From Paraburkholderia sp. IMGN_8 (GTDB taxonomy: Bacteria; Pseudomonadota; Gammaproteobacteria; Burkholderiales; Burkholderiaceae), in assembly GCF_038050405.1 (NCBI RefSeq), contig NZ_CP150900.1, forward strand, positions 2,914,001 through 2,978,000: DNA of 64,000 nt, read 5' to 3'. Positions 36,061 to 45,640 of this stretch are shown here, piece by piece. Under the pieces are notes generated by a model, which saw only the letters and a list, made by a program, of their open reading frames with translations, was not told the DNA's origin and did not search any database. Numbering within the stretch: position 1 is the first letter of the stretch; the number at the start of each line of letters is the position of its first letter. The translations under genes and the position numbers were made by a program.

Positions 36061-37875
36061 ATGGAAGCGAACAGGATCACCGCGCCCCGCCGGGGCTCCT
36101 TGCGCACGGTCATCGACCGGCTGCGGGCGTTCGGCCGGCGCGCGGAGCCCAAACCGCAGTTGGACGCAAGCCGCGCTGCGCAACTGGAACAAGTGGTCGG
36201 CGCCGTCGACCTGCTGGCGCACGTCGATCACGAACTGCGCTTTCTCTATGTTTCCGACGCCAGTCTGCGCTTCATCGGCTACCACCGCGAGTATCTCGAG
36301 ACCATCACGCTGCACGATCTGGTGGCGCCCGCCGACGTCCAGCGCCTCGACGCGTTGCTCGCGCGCGCCGCCACGACGGGCAACGTCGAGAAAGCTACGC
36401 TCAGCCTCATCAAGTCGCTGACCTACCCGATCACGGTCGAACTGCGCGTGGTGCGCAACAACCACGGCGGCATCGACGGTTACGCGATCGCCGGTTTCGA
36501 CGTGTCGGCCTGGCGAGCCACTGAGGAACGCTTGACCCAGGCGCTGCATCACGACCGCCTGACCAACCTCGCCAACCAGTCGGCGCTGATCCCCGCGCTG
36601 CTCGACGCGCAACAGCAAGCCGACGCGCACGGCACGCCGGCCGCTCTGCTGCTGCTCGACATCGACGACTATCAGCGCGTGAACCGCGCGCTCGGCTACG
36701 ACGCCGGCGACGAAATGCTGCGCGACACCGCGCGGCGTCTATTGAATATGACGAGCCCGAGCGAGACGATCGCGCGCGTGGCCAGCGACGAGTTCGCGAT
36801 CCTCGTGAAGGCGGCGACGGACCGCACCCACGCGGCGGCGGCCGCCGAAGCGCTAGCCCGCCGCTTGTTGACCGCGATCCTGCAGCCGTACGTATTCAAC
36901 GGCCAGCAGGTGCATCTGTCGGCGAGCATCGGCATTGCGCTCTACCCCGACGTGCGCCACGTCAACGACACCGCCGCGCACGACACGCATCTGCTGCGCT
37001 GGGCCGACCATGCGCTGCAACAGGCCAAGGCGGCCGGCGGCAACACGCTCGCCTTCTATGTGCCGGACGACAACCCGGCCGACGCCGAACGTCTGAAGCT
37101 CGAAGCCGATCTGTACGACGGCGTGCGCAACGGCGAGTTCTCACTGCACTTCCAGCCGATCACCAGCAGCCGCACGCATGGCGTGGTCGGCGTCGAGGCG
37201 CTGATCCGCTGGCTGCATCCCGTGCACGGTCTGGTTCCCCCTTCGATGTTCATTCCGCTTGCTGAGTCGATCGGCCTGATCAACTTCCTCGGCAACTGGG
37301 TGTTGAAGGTGGCCTGCATGCAGTTGATCCAGTGGGACGCGCAGGGCATCTCGTTGCAGTACGTGGCCGTGAACGTGTCGCCGCAGCAGTTCCGTGATCC
37401 GCGTTTCAAGGACGCCGTACGCGAAGCGATCGAACTGACCGGCATCGATCCGCGCCGCGTCGTGTTCGAGATCACCGAAAGCCTGCTGATGCACGACCCG
37501 GCGCACGCCAAAGGCCTGCTCGAGGAATTCACCGCGATGGGCATTCGCTTCGCCATCGACGATTTCGGCACCGGCTATTCGAGCCTCGCCTACCTGCAGC
37601 GATTCCCTCTCGCGAAGCTCAAGATCGACAGGAGCTTTGTCGAGAATCTGCTAACCTCCCGGAACGATCAGGCAATCGTTAGCGCGGTCGTGGGTCTCGC
37701 GCAAACACTCGATCTCGAACTGGTCGCCGAGGGTGTCGAAACGGAAGAACAGCGCACCCTTCTGACCGAAATGGGATGCGACCATATTCAGGGTTGGCTC
37801 GTCTGCAAGGCGTTGCCCTCCGACGAACTCGCGCAGCGTTTCGAATCACGCACGCTACACTTGCACGCCGCATAG
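36061..37875 (+). CDS. PAS-GGDEF-EAL protein, probable c-di-GMP phosphodiesterase
   Basis: The 604-residue protein has a PAS domain (about residues 45-155, VDLLAHVDHELRFLYVSDAS), a GGDEF-type domain (about 165-330) and an EAL domain (about 350-595). The GGDEF signature is changed to ASDEF (residues 241-245), so cyclase activity is probably lost. The EAL domain looks active: VEALIRW, VNVSPQQF, FEITES, IDDFGTGYSS, KLKIDRSFV, AEGVET and QGWLVCKALP keep the metal and catalytic residues. The likely reaction is hydrolysis of c-di-GMP to pGpG, perhaps with GTP-regulated control by the degenerate GGDEF domain. An HDOD gene follows 91 bp downstream on the same strand. Confidence 0.92.
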   Translation: MEANRITAPRRGSLRTVIDRLRAFGRRAEPKPQLDASRAAQLEQVVGAVDLLAHVDHELRFLYVSDASLRFIGYHREYLETITLHDLVAPADVQRLDALLARAATTGNVEKATLSLIKSLTYPITVELRVVRNNHGGIDGYAIAGFDVSAWRATEERLTQALHHDRLTNLANQSALIPALLDAQQQADAHGTPAALLLLDIDDYQRVNRALGYDAGDEMLRDTARRLLNMTSPSETIARVASDEFAILVKAATDRTHAAAAAEALARRLLTAILQPYVFNGQQVHLSASIGIALYPDVRHVNDTAAHDTHLLRWADHALQQAKAAGGNTLAFYVPDDNPADAERLKLEADLYDGVRNGEFSLHFQPITSSRTHGVVGVEALIRWLHPVHGLVPPSMFIPLAESIGLINFLGNWVLKVACMQLIQWDAQGISLQYVAVNVSPQQFRDPRFKDAVREAIELTGIDPRRVVFEITESLLMHDPAHAKGLLEEFTAMGIRFAIDDFGTGYSSLAYLQRFPLAKLKIDRSFVENLLTSRNDQAIVSAVVGLAQTLDLELVAEGVETEEQRTLLTEMGCDHIQGWLVCKALPSDELAQRFESRTLHLHAA

Positions 37876-37966
37876 CGATGCGGGCGAAGCGCTTGTGCAG
37901 CTGAACAAGCCGGCTTCGCGCCGGCGTGGCACTCATTGGAACATGTATGGTTTTTGCGGGAATCAC

Positions 37967-39424
37967 ATGGTAAAGGCGGCGGTGCTCGACAGGCTCTGGA
38001 CGCGGATGAGCGAGCGCGGCGATTTCCCTATGCTGTCGCAGTCGCTGCGTACCACCATGGCGGCAATGAACAACGACGACCTCGACTTCACCGGACTCGT
38101 GCAAGTCGTGTTATCGGATTTCGCGTTGACGCAAAAAGTGCTGCGCCTGGCCAACTCGGCCATGTATATGGCGTTCGGCGGCAACATCACGACCGTGTCG
38201 CGCGCGCTGATGGTGCTCGGCATGGACGCGGTCGGCCACCTCGTCGTCGGCCTGAAGATCGTCGATCACTTTCATCACAGCGCGCCGCGCCGCATCGACG
38301 CGAAACTCGAACTGAACCGCACGCTGCTGTCGGGCTGCGTCGCGCGCAAGCTGACTGAGCGCGGCGATCTGCGCGCCGGCGAAGAGGCGGTGGTCTGCAC
38401 GCTGATGCGCCAGATCGGCAAGCTGCTGGTGGTGTTCTATCTCGACGCAGAGTGGGATCAGATCCGCCGCCACATCGAAAGCGGCACGCTCGAATCCGAC
38501 GCCTGCGTCCTCGTACTCGGCGTAACGTTCGACGAAATCGGCATGGAAGCGGCCACACGCTGGCGTCTGCCGGACATGATCCGCTCGGGCATGGGCGAGT
38601 TCGATCCGCAGGATACCGAGCAGCCACGCCAGGTGCAGTGGCTGCGCGCCATCACCAACTATTCGACGGCCGTGGCCGGCGTGCTGACCCAGCAGAACAT
38701 GCCGGAGTGGGAACGCGAATCCCGCATCGGCGAATTGGCCCATGATTACAGCCGCGCGCTGAACACCGACCCGGAGGTGCTGCTCGATATGAGCGTCGCG
38801 CTCGCCCGTGAAGAAGGCGGCGACGGCGTGATGCGCGAGATCGTCGAGTTGCGCGCCAATGCGGACGCAATTGCGCGCGAGGCGCTCAATCCGGAAGCGC
38901 GCATCACGGCAGGGGTCGAAGATTTGCGTGCCCTGCCCGCCGGCAGCCCGCTCGCGCCGGCGCTGGCAATGGCCTCCGAAACCGTGCTGGCCGGCCTCGG
39001 ATTTGCGCGCACGGTTGTGTTCGTCAAGCACAGCAACGGCACCTTCAGGGCGCGCCTCGGTCTCGGCCCGAAAATCGACGCGGCGCTGCCGAGGCTGTCG
39101 TTCAGCACCGCCTTCGAGCCCGACGTATTTCATCTCGCGATAGCGAACTCGGTGGGTATCTTCATCGAGAACGCGCGCGATCCGAAGATGGTCGCGCGGT
39201 TGCCTGAGTGGTTCCGCCGCTCGTTCGACGACACGCGCGCGTTCGTGCTGCTGCCGGTGGTCGACGAGACCGAGAAAACCATCGCGCTACTATACGGCGA
39301 CTGGTCGGATACCCAGGAGGTGCGCCGGATCTCACAGAAAGAGATGGCCGCGCTGAATGAACTGGCCAGGGAGCTAGGACGTTTTTTCGCCCAGGGGCAA
39401 ATGCAGGAAATGGAGACGATGTGA
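37967..39424 (+). CDS. HDOD domain protein with C-terminal GAF-like region
   Basis: I chose the ATG at 37967 (MVKAAVLDRLWTRMSERGDF), preceded by GCGGGAA at good spacing; an ATG at 37943 is possible. The 485-residue product has an HDOD domain at about residues 10-210 (LSQSLRTTMAAMNNDDLDFT, VLSDFALTQKVLRLANSAMY, RALMVLGMDAVGHLVVG). The C-terminal half resembles a GAF domain (about 310-475). HDOD proteins lack the HD catalytic residues and act as protein-protein regulators of motility or biofilm. It probably shares a transcript with the GGDEF-EAL gene, which supports a common c-di-GMP role. Confidence 0.85.
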   Translation: MVKAAVLDRLWTRMSERGDFPMLSQSLRTTMAAMNNDDLDFTGLVQVVLSDFALTQKVLRLANSAMYMAFGGNITTVSRALMVLGMDAVGHLVVGLKIVDHFHHSAPRRIDAKLELNRTLLSGCVARKLTERGDLRAGEEAVVCTLMRQIGKLLVVFYLDAEWDQIRRHIESGTLESDACVLVLGVTFDEIGMEAATRWRLPDMIRSGMGEFDPQDTEQPRQVQWLRAITNYSTAVAGVLTQQNMPEWERESRIGELAHDYSRALNTDPEVLLDMSVALAREEGGDGVMREIVELRANADAIAREALNPEARITAGVEDLRALPAGSPLAPALAMASETVLAGLGFARTVVFVKHSNGTFRARLGLGPKIDAALPRLSFSTAFEPDVFHLAIANSVGIFIENARDPKMVARLPEWFRRSFDDTRAFVLLPVVDETEKTIALLYGDWSDTQEVRRISQKEMAALNELARELGRFFAQGQMQEMETM

Positions 39425-39432
39425 AGATGTGG

Positions 39433-39449
39433 CGTGATCGTTGATCACG
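39433..39449. terminator. Short hairpin between convergent genes
   Basis: CGTGATC-GTT-GATCACG is a perfect 7-bp stem about 10 bases after the HDOD gene stop. It lacks a T-run, so terminator function is uncertain. Confidence 0.4.
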
Positions 39450-39552
39450 GTGCTTCAGTTCTCCCGCATTTGCCCTGAATCGAGTTGGCCGATCAAGTGA
39501 CTGAAACTCTCGGCCCGACTTAGGCGACGCAGCTGATGCTGCCGTCGCCCCC

Positions 39553-40323
39553 TCAGCCAACCCGACGCGCACTCCGCATCTTCCTCACCATCGCATCAAA
39601 CAGCTTGATCGCGAACCGATCGTTGCGGATCAGTTGCGCCGCCAGTTGCGAACAACGCTCCTTGATGGCGTCCGACAGCGGTACATCGTCGCCACGCAGC
39701 GCCGCCGCCTGGCATTGAATTTCCGCTGCGCGCTGGGCGGTCCACAGCAGCATGAAGGTGCCCGGAATATCCTTCTCGCAAACGGCAATGCCGTGGTTGC
39801 GCAGCACCAGCACGTGCTTGTCGCCGAGGCTGGCCAGCATGCGCGCCTTCTCGTCAGCGAACAGCGTGATCCCTTCGAACGTGTGGTAGGCCACGCGTCC
39901 AAACAGCTGCGCGCCGTAAAAGTCGTCGTAACGAAAGCCTTCTTCCTTTAACGCAATGGCCGAAATCGGTGTCGTATGCGTGTGGACGATGCAATGCACG
40001 TCTTCTCGCGCGCCATGAATCGCGCTATGCAAAGCGAACCCGGCCGGGTTGCCGGGATACGGCGACGGCTCGACCAGATGGCCCTCGTGGTCGACCTTCA
40101 GCAGGTTGTCCGGTGTCACTTCGTAGTAGTTCAGGCCGAAAGGATTGACCAGATAATGAGCGTCTGCCCCGGGCAAGCGCGCCGAGATATGGTTGAAGAT
40201 CATTTCCGTCCAGCCCATGTAATCAACCAGATGGTAGAACTCGGTCAGTTGAATGCGCAGCGCCCATTCGGCATCGTCGATGTGAGCCGGCTTGCGGATG
40301 TCAGAAAGGATGGCGTATGTCAT
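39553..40323 (-). CDS. Class II aldolase/adducin family protein
   Basis: The 256-residue protein has the class II aldolase fold, with the zinc-ligand motif IVHTHTTPISAIAL (about residues 94-107), a further conserved His in LRNHGIAVCEKD, and the N-terminal substrate segment FNHISARLPGAD. Family members include fuculose-1-phosphate aldolase, ribulose-phosphate epimerase and decarboxylating aldolases; the long N-terminus is common in Burkholderiales proteins of unknown substrate. It is the last gene of the livK-livH-livMG-livF-reductase operon, so it may process whatever that transporter imports. Immediately upstream lies a truncated reductase. Confidence 0.85.
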   Translation of the reverse strand: MTYAILSDIRKPAHIDDAEWALRIQLTEFYHLVDYMGWTEMIFNHISARLPGADAHYLVNPFGLNYYEVTPDNLLKVDHEGHLVEPSPYPGNPAGFALHSAIHGAREDVHCIVHTHTTPISAIALKEEGFRYDDFYGAQLFGRVAYHTFEGITLFADEKARMLASLGDKHVLVLRNHGIAVCEKDIPGTFMLLWTAQRAAEIQCQAAALRGDDVPLSDAIKERCSQLAAQLIRNDRFAIKLFDAMVRKMRSARRVG

Positions 40324-40364
40324 GACTGTTTCCGGTTAAAAAGCAAAGCTGTATCGCGCGCGTT

Positions 40365-40793
40365 TTATCGAAGCGCGCGCTGCGTCGTTCGAAGGTCCAC
40401 GGCGCATATCGATTCGCCATCGAGGCCACCGCATTGACCACCGAAAAACCACCACGGCACGCCGTTGACCGCCGGCACAACCAGCGTCTCTTCGCCGAGC
40501 ATCGGTTCGATGGACGCCACCAAACCGGCTAACGCATGAGCCTTCGCACACACGAACACGATGTCCTGAATACCGAATTCGGCTTGATCGCTGACCTGCA
40601 CCTTCACCTGGGCCGACCCGGACAGATCGGTCAGTTCGATACCGCGCCGGCTAATGGCCGCTAGTGTCGCGCCACGCGCGAACACGCTGACCTTCAGTCC
40701 ACCGGCGGCGAGCCGCGCCGCCAGGGTGCCGCCAATCGCGCCCGCGCCGGCCACGCAAATCTTCGGCGACGACGGCATACCGCCGCGACGCAC
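40365..40793 (-). pseudogene. Truncated 2-dehydropantoate 2-reductase-like gene
   Basis: The fragment encodes the N-terminal Rossmann part of a ketopantoate reductase (PanE/ApbA) family protein: KICVAGAGAIGGTLAARLAA, VFVCAKAHAL and VPAVNGVPWWFF. The best start is a GTG at 40793, preceded by AGGAG at ideal spacing. The frame ends after about 142 residues, while the family has about 300, and the C-terminal dimerisation domain that carries the catalytic Lys is absent. The following 40 bp lead directly into the aldolase gene. A deletion of the 3' part is the simplest explanation; expression of a nonfunctional fragment is possible. Confidence 0.75.
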
Positions 40794-40815
40794 TTGTTCT
40801 CCTATCCAAGCCATT

Positions 40816-41538
40816 TCAAGCCAATCCCAGGTAGACGTCGACGATTCGCGAGTCCCGCGCGATCTGATCCGCCGGTCCTTCCATCGTCAACGCGCCGGTT
40901 TCCAGCACATAGGCATAGTCCGCGACCTTCAGCGCGGCGCGCGCGTTTTGCTCGATCAGCAGGATCGACACGCCACGCTCGCGCAACGCGGCGACAATGC
41001 GGAACACTTCCCGCACGATCAGCGGCGCGAGACCCAGACTTGGTTCGTCGAGCATCAGCAGCTTGGGCCGCGCCATCAGCGCGCGGCCGACAGCCAGCAT
41101 CTGGCGCTCGCCGCCGGAGAGGGTGCCCGCGGCCTGGGTGCGGCGTTGCTTCAAGCGCGGGAACAACTCATAGACCTCCTGCATCGTCTGCGAATGGTCG
41201 GGATGTCCTTGCCGAATCCGGCTGAACGCGCCCAGTAACAGGTTGTCTTCCACCGGCATTTCGGCGAACAGCTCGCGTTTTTCGGGCACGAGATTCATAC
41301 CGGCTGCCACCCTGTCCTCGATCTGCGCATGCGCGTGATGGCAGCCGCAAAATGCAATTTCGCCCTCCGACGGCAGCACGCCCATCAGCGCCGACAGCAG
41401 CGTGGTCTTACCCGCGCCGTTCGGCCCGATCACGGTCACGATCTGCCCTTCCCCCACCTGCAGGCTGACGTCCGACAGCGCGCGCACCTTGCCGTATGAG
41501 GCCGACAGGTTGCGTACATCCAGCATTTGTCCGGCCAT
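40816..41538 (-). CDS. livF: ABC transporter ATP-binding protein LivF-type
   Basis: The 240-residue ATPase has Walker [10 protein letters not shown] (about residues 37-45), signature [16 protein letters not shown] and Walker [12 protein letters not shown], with the C-terminal pattern of branched-chain amino acid LivF subunits ([21 protein letters not shown]). It starts one base after the upstream fusion gene stop, so it is translationally coupled. With LivK, LivH and the LivMG fusion it completes a HAAT-type importer. These systems take up leucine-like amino acids, but in Burkholderiales many carry aromatic acids, amides or urea; the ligand here is not evident. Confidence 0.93.
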   Translation of the reverse strand: MAGQMLDVRNLSASYGKVRALSDVSLQVGEGQIVTVIGPNGAGKTTLLSALMGVLPSEGEIAFCGCHHAHAQIEDRVAAGMNLVPEKRELFAEMPVEDNLLLGAFSRIRQGHPDHSQTMQEVYELFPRLKQRRTQAAGTLSGGERQMLAVGRALMARPKLLMLDEPSLGLAPLIVREVFRIVAALRERGVSILLIEQNARAALKVADYAYVLETGALTMEGPADQIARDSRIVDVYLGLA

Positions 41539-43347
41539 TCAATCCTCCCCGCCCAGATAGGCCTCGAGCACGGCCGGATGCTGTTGCACCTCGGCCGGCA
41601 GACCCTCGGCAATCTTCTTGCCGAAATCCATCACCACCACACGGTCGACCAGGTTCATCACAAAGTCCATGTCGTGCTCGACCAGCAGAATCGCCAGTCC
41701 CTCTGCGCGCAGTTTGTTCAGCAACTCGGCGAGATCGCGTTTTTCCTGATAACGCAGACCGGCAGCAGGCTCGTCGAGCAGCAGCAGGCACGGATCGGAC
41801 GCCAGCGCCCGGGCGATTTCCAGCACGCGCTGCTGACCTAGCGCGAGCGCCCCGGCCTCCTCGTTCAGATACGCACCCAGCCCGACCCGCTGGATCTGCC
41901 GCGCCGCTTCGGCCAGCAAACTGCGCTCCTCGGCCTGCCCGCACCGGAACGCGGCGCGCAGCACGCCACCGTTGCCGCGCAGGTGCGTACCGAGCGCGAC
42001 GTTGTCGAGCACGCTCATCCGGCTCAATAACCGCACGTGCTGGAAGGTGCGGCTCATGCCGCGCTGGGCGATCTTTCTCGAGCCGATGCCGGTGATGCGC
42101 TCGCCGCGAAACACCACTTCGCCGGAGGTCGGCGTATCGACGCCGGAGATCTGGTTGAACATCGTGCTCTTGCCCGCGCCGTTCGGCCCCAGCAACGCGA
42201 CGATCTCCGCTGCATGCACGGTCAGACTGATGGAATCGTTCGCCACCAGACCACCAAAGCGGCGCGTGACGTCGCGCACTTCCAGCAGAACTTCGCCCCT
42301 TGGCGGCATGGACCGCCTCGGCAACGCGGCGGCATTCGCGTCCACGCGAAGACCCGCCCGGCGCATGCTCCGCCCGATGACCGGCAACCGGCGCGCGAGC
42401 AGCGGCCACAATCCGCCACGCGCGTAATGCAGCAGAAACACCATGCCGAAGCCGAATACGATGATTTCAAAGTTGCCGGTTTCGCCGAGCAGCTTCGGCA
42501 GGATGTCCTGCAGCCACTCTTTCGCGATGGTGAACACGCCCGCGCCCAGCAGCGCGCCCCACACCTGCCCCGCGCCGCCGATGACGGCCATGAACACATA
42601 GTCGATCCCCATCTGGATGCCGAACGGCACCGGGTTCACGAACTGCTGCATATGCGCATAGAGCCAGCCGGACGCGCTCGCCTGCAGCGCAGCGATGATG
42701 AAGATCACCATGCGCGCCTGCGCCGTATCGACGCCCATCGCTTCGGCCATCACCGTACCGCCCTTGAGTGCCCGTATTGCGCGGCCCGCGCGTGAATCGA
42801 GCAGATTGCCGGTACAGACGATCGCCGCCAGCAGGAACAACCAGATCAGGTAATACATGCGCGCGCCGTCGCGCAGGCTGATGCCGGCCACTGTCACCGG
42901 CGGAATATCGGCGATGCCGGTATTGCCGCCCAGTCCGCCGATCGCGCCGAACGCGTAATAGAGACTCAGGCCCCACGCGATTGTCCCAAGCGGCAGGAAG
43001 TGGCCCGACAGGCGCAAGGTCAGCACACCGATCAGGCAGGCCGCCGCCAGGGTCAACAGCAAACCGGCCACGAGCGTCAGCCATGGCGATGCACCGAGCC
43101 AACCGATCCACGCCGGTAACGTAGCGCCCTGTACGCTAAGCACAGCGGTGGTGTACGCGCCAATGCCGACAAAGGCTGCCTGGCCGAAACTGGTCATGCC
43201 GCCGACGCCGGTCAACAGTACGAGGCCGAGCGTCACGAGCGCATAGAGGGCGATGTAATTGAGCAGCGTCACGTAAAACGGCGGCAGCACCAGCGGCCCG
43301 ATCGCCAGCAACACCAGCACGCAGAGAAAGATGCGGCGAGGCATCAT
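41539..43347 (-). CDS. livM: Fused LivM permease and LivG ATPase
   Basis: One 602-residue frame joins two normally separate subunits. Residues about 1-320 are the LivM membrane domain (helical, with LTGVGGMTSFGQAAFVGIGAYT and MGVDTAQARMVIFIIAALQA). Residues about 345-602 are a LivG ATPase with Walker A GPNGAGKST, signature ALGQQRVLEIARALA and LLLDEPAAGL. The linker holds a Pro/Arg-rich stretch. There is no stop or frameshift between them, and LivM-LivG fusions are known in this family. The ATG overlaps the livH stop by 4 bp. An in-frame ATG one codon later is equally possible. Confidence 0.92.
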   Translation of the reverse strand: MMPRRIFLCVLVLLAIGPLVLPPFYVTLLNYIALYALVTLGLVLLTGVGGMTSFGQAAFVGIGAYTTAVLSVQGATLPAWIGWLGASPWLTLVAGLLLTLAAACLIGVLTLRLSGHFLPLGTIAWGLSLYYAFGAIGGLGGNTGIADIPPVTVAGISLRDGARMYYLIWLFLLAAIVCTGNLLDSRAGRAIRALKGGTVMAEAMGVDTAQARMVIFIIAALQASASGWLYAHMQQFVNPVPFGIQMGIDYVFMAVIGGAGQVWGALLGAGVFTIAKEWLQDILPKLLGETGNFEIIVFGFGMVFLLHYARGGLWPLLARRLPVIGRSMRRAGLRVDANAAALPRRSMPPRGEVLLEVRDVTRRFGGLVANDSISLTVHAAEIVALLGPNGAGKSTMFNQISGVDTPTSGEVVFRGERITGIGSRKIAQRGMSRTFQHVRLLSRMSVLDNVALGTHLRGNGGVLRAAFRCGQAEERSLLAEAARQIQRVGLGAYLNEEAGALALGQQRVLEIARALASDPCLLLLDEPAAGLRYQEKRDLAELLNKLRAEGLAILLVEHDMDFVMNLVDRVVVMDFGKKIAEGLPAEVQQHPAVLEAYLGGED

Positions 43348-44381
43348 TCTTCCTCCTCAACAGGATGACTCTTCAGTGAGCGCCATAGCAGCACGGGAAT
43401 GAGCAGCGTAAAAACGATGATCTCCTTGTAGGGACTGGCCCAGAATGCCGAGAACGATTCGATCAGCCCCACCAGAAACGCACCGGCCGCCGCGACGGGA
43501 TAGCTGATGAGCCCGCCGATAATCGAGCCGACAAAGCCTTTCAGACTGATCAGAAAACCCGAATCGAAATAGAGCGTAGTGAGCGGCGCGATCAGAATGC
43601 CGGACAGCACGCCGATCAGCGCGGCAATGAAAAACGTCGCCTTGCCTGCGAATACCGGCGAAATACCCATCAGCCGGGCGCCCAGCCGGTTGAACGCGAC
43701 CGCACGCAACGCCTTGCCATAGACGGTGCGTTCGAACGCCTGGCGCATCACGATCATCAACAATACGGATGTAGAAATAATCAGCAATGCCTGGCTGCTC
43801 AGGTTGATGGCGCCGAGTTGCAGCGGCACGTCGATGAACGGTGTGATGCGTGCGCCCTCGGGACCGAAGATCAGCAGACCCAAACCGACCAGCGCCAAAT
43901 GCACCGAAATCGACACGATCATCAGCACCAGCACCGACGATCCGGCAAGGGGTTGATAGAAGAGCCGGTACAACTGCGGACCGAGCGGCACGATCAGCGC
44001 GAATGTCAGCAGCGCCTGCACCGCAACGGGCAGTTGCGCCACCGGCAACATATGCACCATTCCAGCCAGCGCGAACGCGTAAGCAAGCTTCCCGCACCCG
44101 GTGGCCGACAGGCGGAGCGTGCGCGTGCGCCGATAGCGCTCGACGAGGTCCGCCGCTGCTTCAGCCACCGAAAACGCAACCAGCAACCAGGCCACGAGCA
44201 GCGGCTTGCCCGCTTGCATCGCCGCCATCGTCAGCGCACCGTAGACCACGAATTCACCCTGCGGGATGAACAACACCCGGGTGACACTGAATACCAGCAG
44301 GATCGACAACGCCAGCAACGCATAAATCGCACCGTTGGTGAAGCCGTCCTGACCGAGGATCAAAACAATCTGAGCGTTCAT
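43344..44381 (-). CDS. livH: Branched-chain-type ABC permease LivH with internal insertion
   Basis: The 345-residue permease has the LivH pattern: GQDGFTNGAIYALLALSILL, VTRVLFIPQGEFVVYGALTM, FERTVYGKALRAVAFNRLGARLMG-type segments, and GFVGSIIGGLISYPVAAAGA. It is about 50 residues longer than usual LivH because of an extra segment at about residues 68-130, which includes a basic stretch (ERYRRTRTLRLS) and added hydrophobic helices. It forms the second membrane half of the importer with the LivM part of the fusion protein. It lies 19 bp downstream of livK. Confidence 0.9.
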   Translation of the reverse strand: MNAQIVLILGQDGFTNGAIYALLALSILLVFSVTRVLFIPQGEFVVYGALTMAAMQAGKPLLVAWLLVAFSVAEAAADLVERYRRTRTLRLSATGCGKLAYAFALAGMVHMLPVAQLPVAVQALLTFALIVPLGPQLYRLFYQPLAGSSVLVLMIVSISVHLALVGLGLLIFGPEGARITPFIDVPLQLGAINLSSQALLIISTSVLLMIVMRQAFERTVYGKALRAVAFNRLGARLMGISPVFAGKATFFIAALIGVLSGILIAPLTTLYFDSGFLISLKGFVGSIIGGLISYPVAAAGAFLVGLIESFSAFWASPYKEIIVFTLLIPVLLWRSLKSHPVEEEE

Positions 44382-44400
44382 CGGGACATCCGACCGTGGC

Positions 44401-45552
44401 TTACTTGATGCGCGCCCAATTGCCGTCCTTGACGGTAATCAGCACGCGGCCGCGATCATCGAAACCGCTGTGATCGGCGGGACTCATGTTGTAGACGCCT
44501 TGCGTGCCGACCAGATCGTGGGTCTGTTCGAGCGCGTCGCGCAATGCGCTGCGAAACACCGGTGTGCCTGGGCGCCCCGCTTTTTCGGCAATCGGCACCG
44601 CGCGTTCGAGCAAGAGGCCGGCATCGTAGACATTCGCACCGAAGGTGGCTGGCCTCACGCCGTTCAGCTTCTGATAGGCATCGATATAAGTGGTCGCCAC
44701 TTTCTTCGACGGATTGCTGTCGGGCATCTCGGGCAACACGAGCATCAGGCTCGCGGCCAGCACGGTGCCTTCGACCTTGCGGCCGCCCAGCTTCAGAAAA
44801 TCGGGCAATGCCGCGCCGTGTGTCTGATAAAACTTGCCCTTGTAGCCGAGGTCGTACAGCGTCGCTTCCGGCAGCACGCTGGCGCCGCCGGGCGCTGCGA
44901 TCAGCACTGCATCCGGACGGCTCGCCATCACCTTCAGCGCCTGTCCCGTTACCGAACTGTCGGCGCGCTGATAGCGCTCGTTCGCGGTGATCTGAATGCC
45001 GTGGGTCTTCGCGAGGCCCGAGAACACCCGGTACCAGTTCTCGCCGTACGGATCGTTCAAGCCGATAAAGCCCACCGTCTTCACGTTGGTCCTGACCATA
45101 TAGTCGACCAGCGCCTGAGCAATCAGATCGTCGTTTTGCGTGGTCTTGAACACCCACTTCTTCTGCTCGGTCATGGGCAGGACCACGGCCGCAGTGCCGA
45201 CCGGCGCAAGCATCGGCGTGCCGGATTCGGCGGCGAACTGGATTACGCCCATCGCGTTAGGCGAACCGGTTGGCCCGATGATCGCGTCGACTTTGTTTTC
45301 GGCGATCAGCTTCTTGAAGTTGGTCACCGATGCAGTGGGGTCGCTCGCATCGTCCAGCGAAATATAGTCGACGCTCAGATCGCCGATTTTCTTCGGCAGC
45401 AACGGCACTGTGTTCTTCTGCGGAATGCCGACGAGCGCAGTCGGTCCCGTCGACGAAGTAATCACACCGACCTTGAGTTGGGCGTATGCCGGCAGCGAAC
45501 ATGCAGCGGCCACGGCGACGAGCGCCACCGTCGAGATTTTCTTCAACAACAT
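44401..45552 (-). CDS. livK: Periplasmic substrate-binding protein LivK-type
   Basis: The ATG at 45552 gives MLLKKISTVALVAVAAACSL with a signal peptide ending near AYA. An upstream ATG adds 24 residues and is rejected. The 383-residue protein has the type I periplasmic-binding fold seen in leucine/amide receptors: LKVGVITSSTGPTALVGIPQ, VDAIIGPTGSPNAMGVIQFA, FIGLNDPYGENWYRVFSGLA. It delivers the ligand to the LivH/LivMG/LivF importer. Upstream lies a symmetric repeat element. A porin gene is divergent beyond it, suggesting joint uptake of the ligand through the outer and inner membranes. The ligand is unknown. Confidence 0.92.
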   Translation of the reverse strand: MLLKKISTVALVAVAAACSLPAYAQLKVGVITSSTGPTALVGIPQKNTVPLLPKKIGDLSVDYISLDDASDPTASVTNFKKLIAENKVDAIIGPTGSPNAMGVIQFAAESGTPMLAPVGTAAVVLPMTEQKKWVFKTTQNDDLIAQALVDYMVRTNVKTVGFIGLNDPYGENWYRVFSGLAKTHGIQITANERYQRADSSVTGQALKVMASRPDAVLIAAPGGASVLPEATLYDLGYKGKFYQTHGAALPDFLKLGGRKVEGTVLAASLMLVLPEMPDSNPSKKVATTYIDAYQKLNGVRPATFGANVYDAGLLLERAVPIAEKAGRPGTPVFRSALRDALEQTHDLVGTQGVYNMSPADHSGFDDRGRVLITVKDGNWARIK

Positions 45553-45640
45553 TGCAAACCCCCGAGGACAGGTTGACTGATACCAATGAATGACTTCTGG
45601 ATTGCTCACGAATGACGTGCCCACTCGTTAAACGGTGAAG

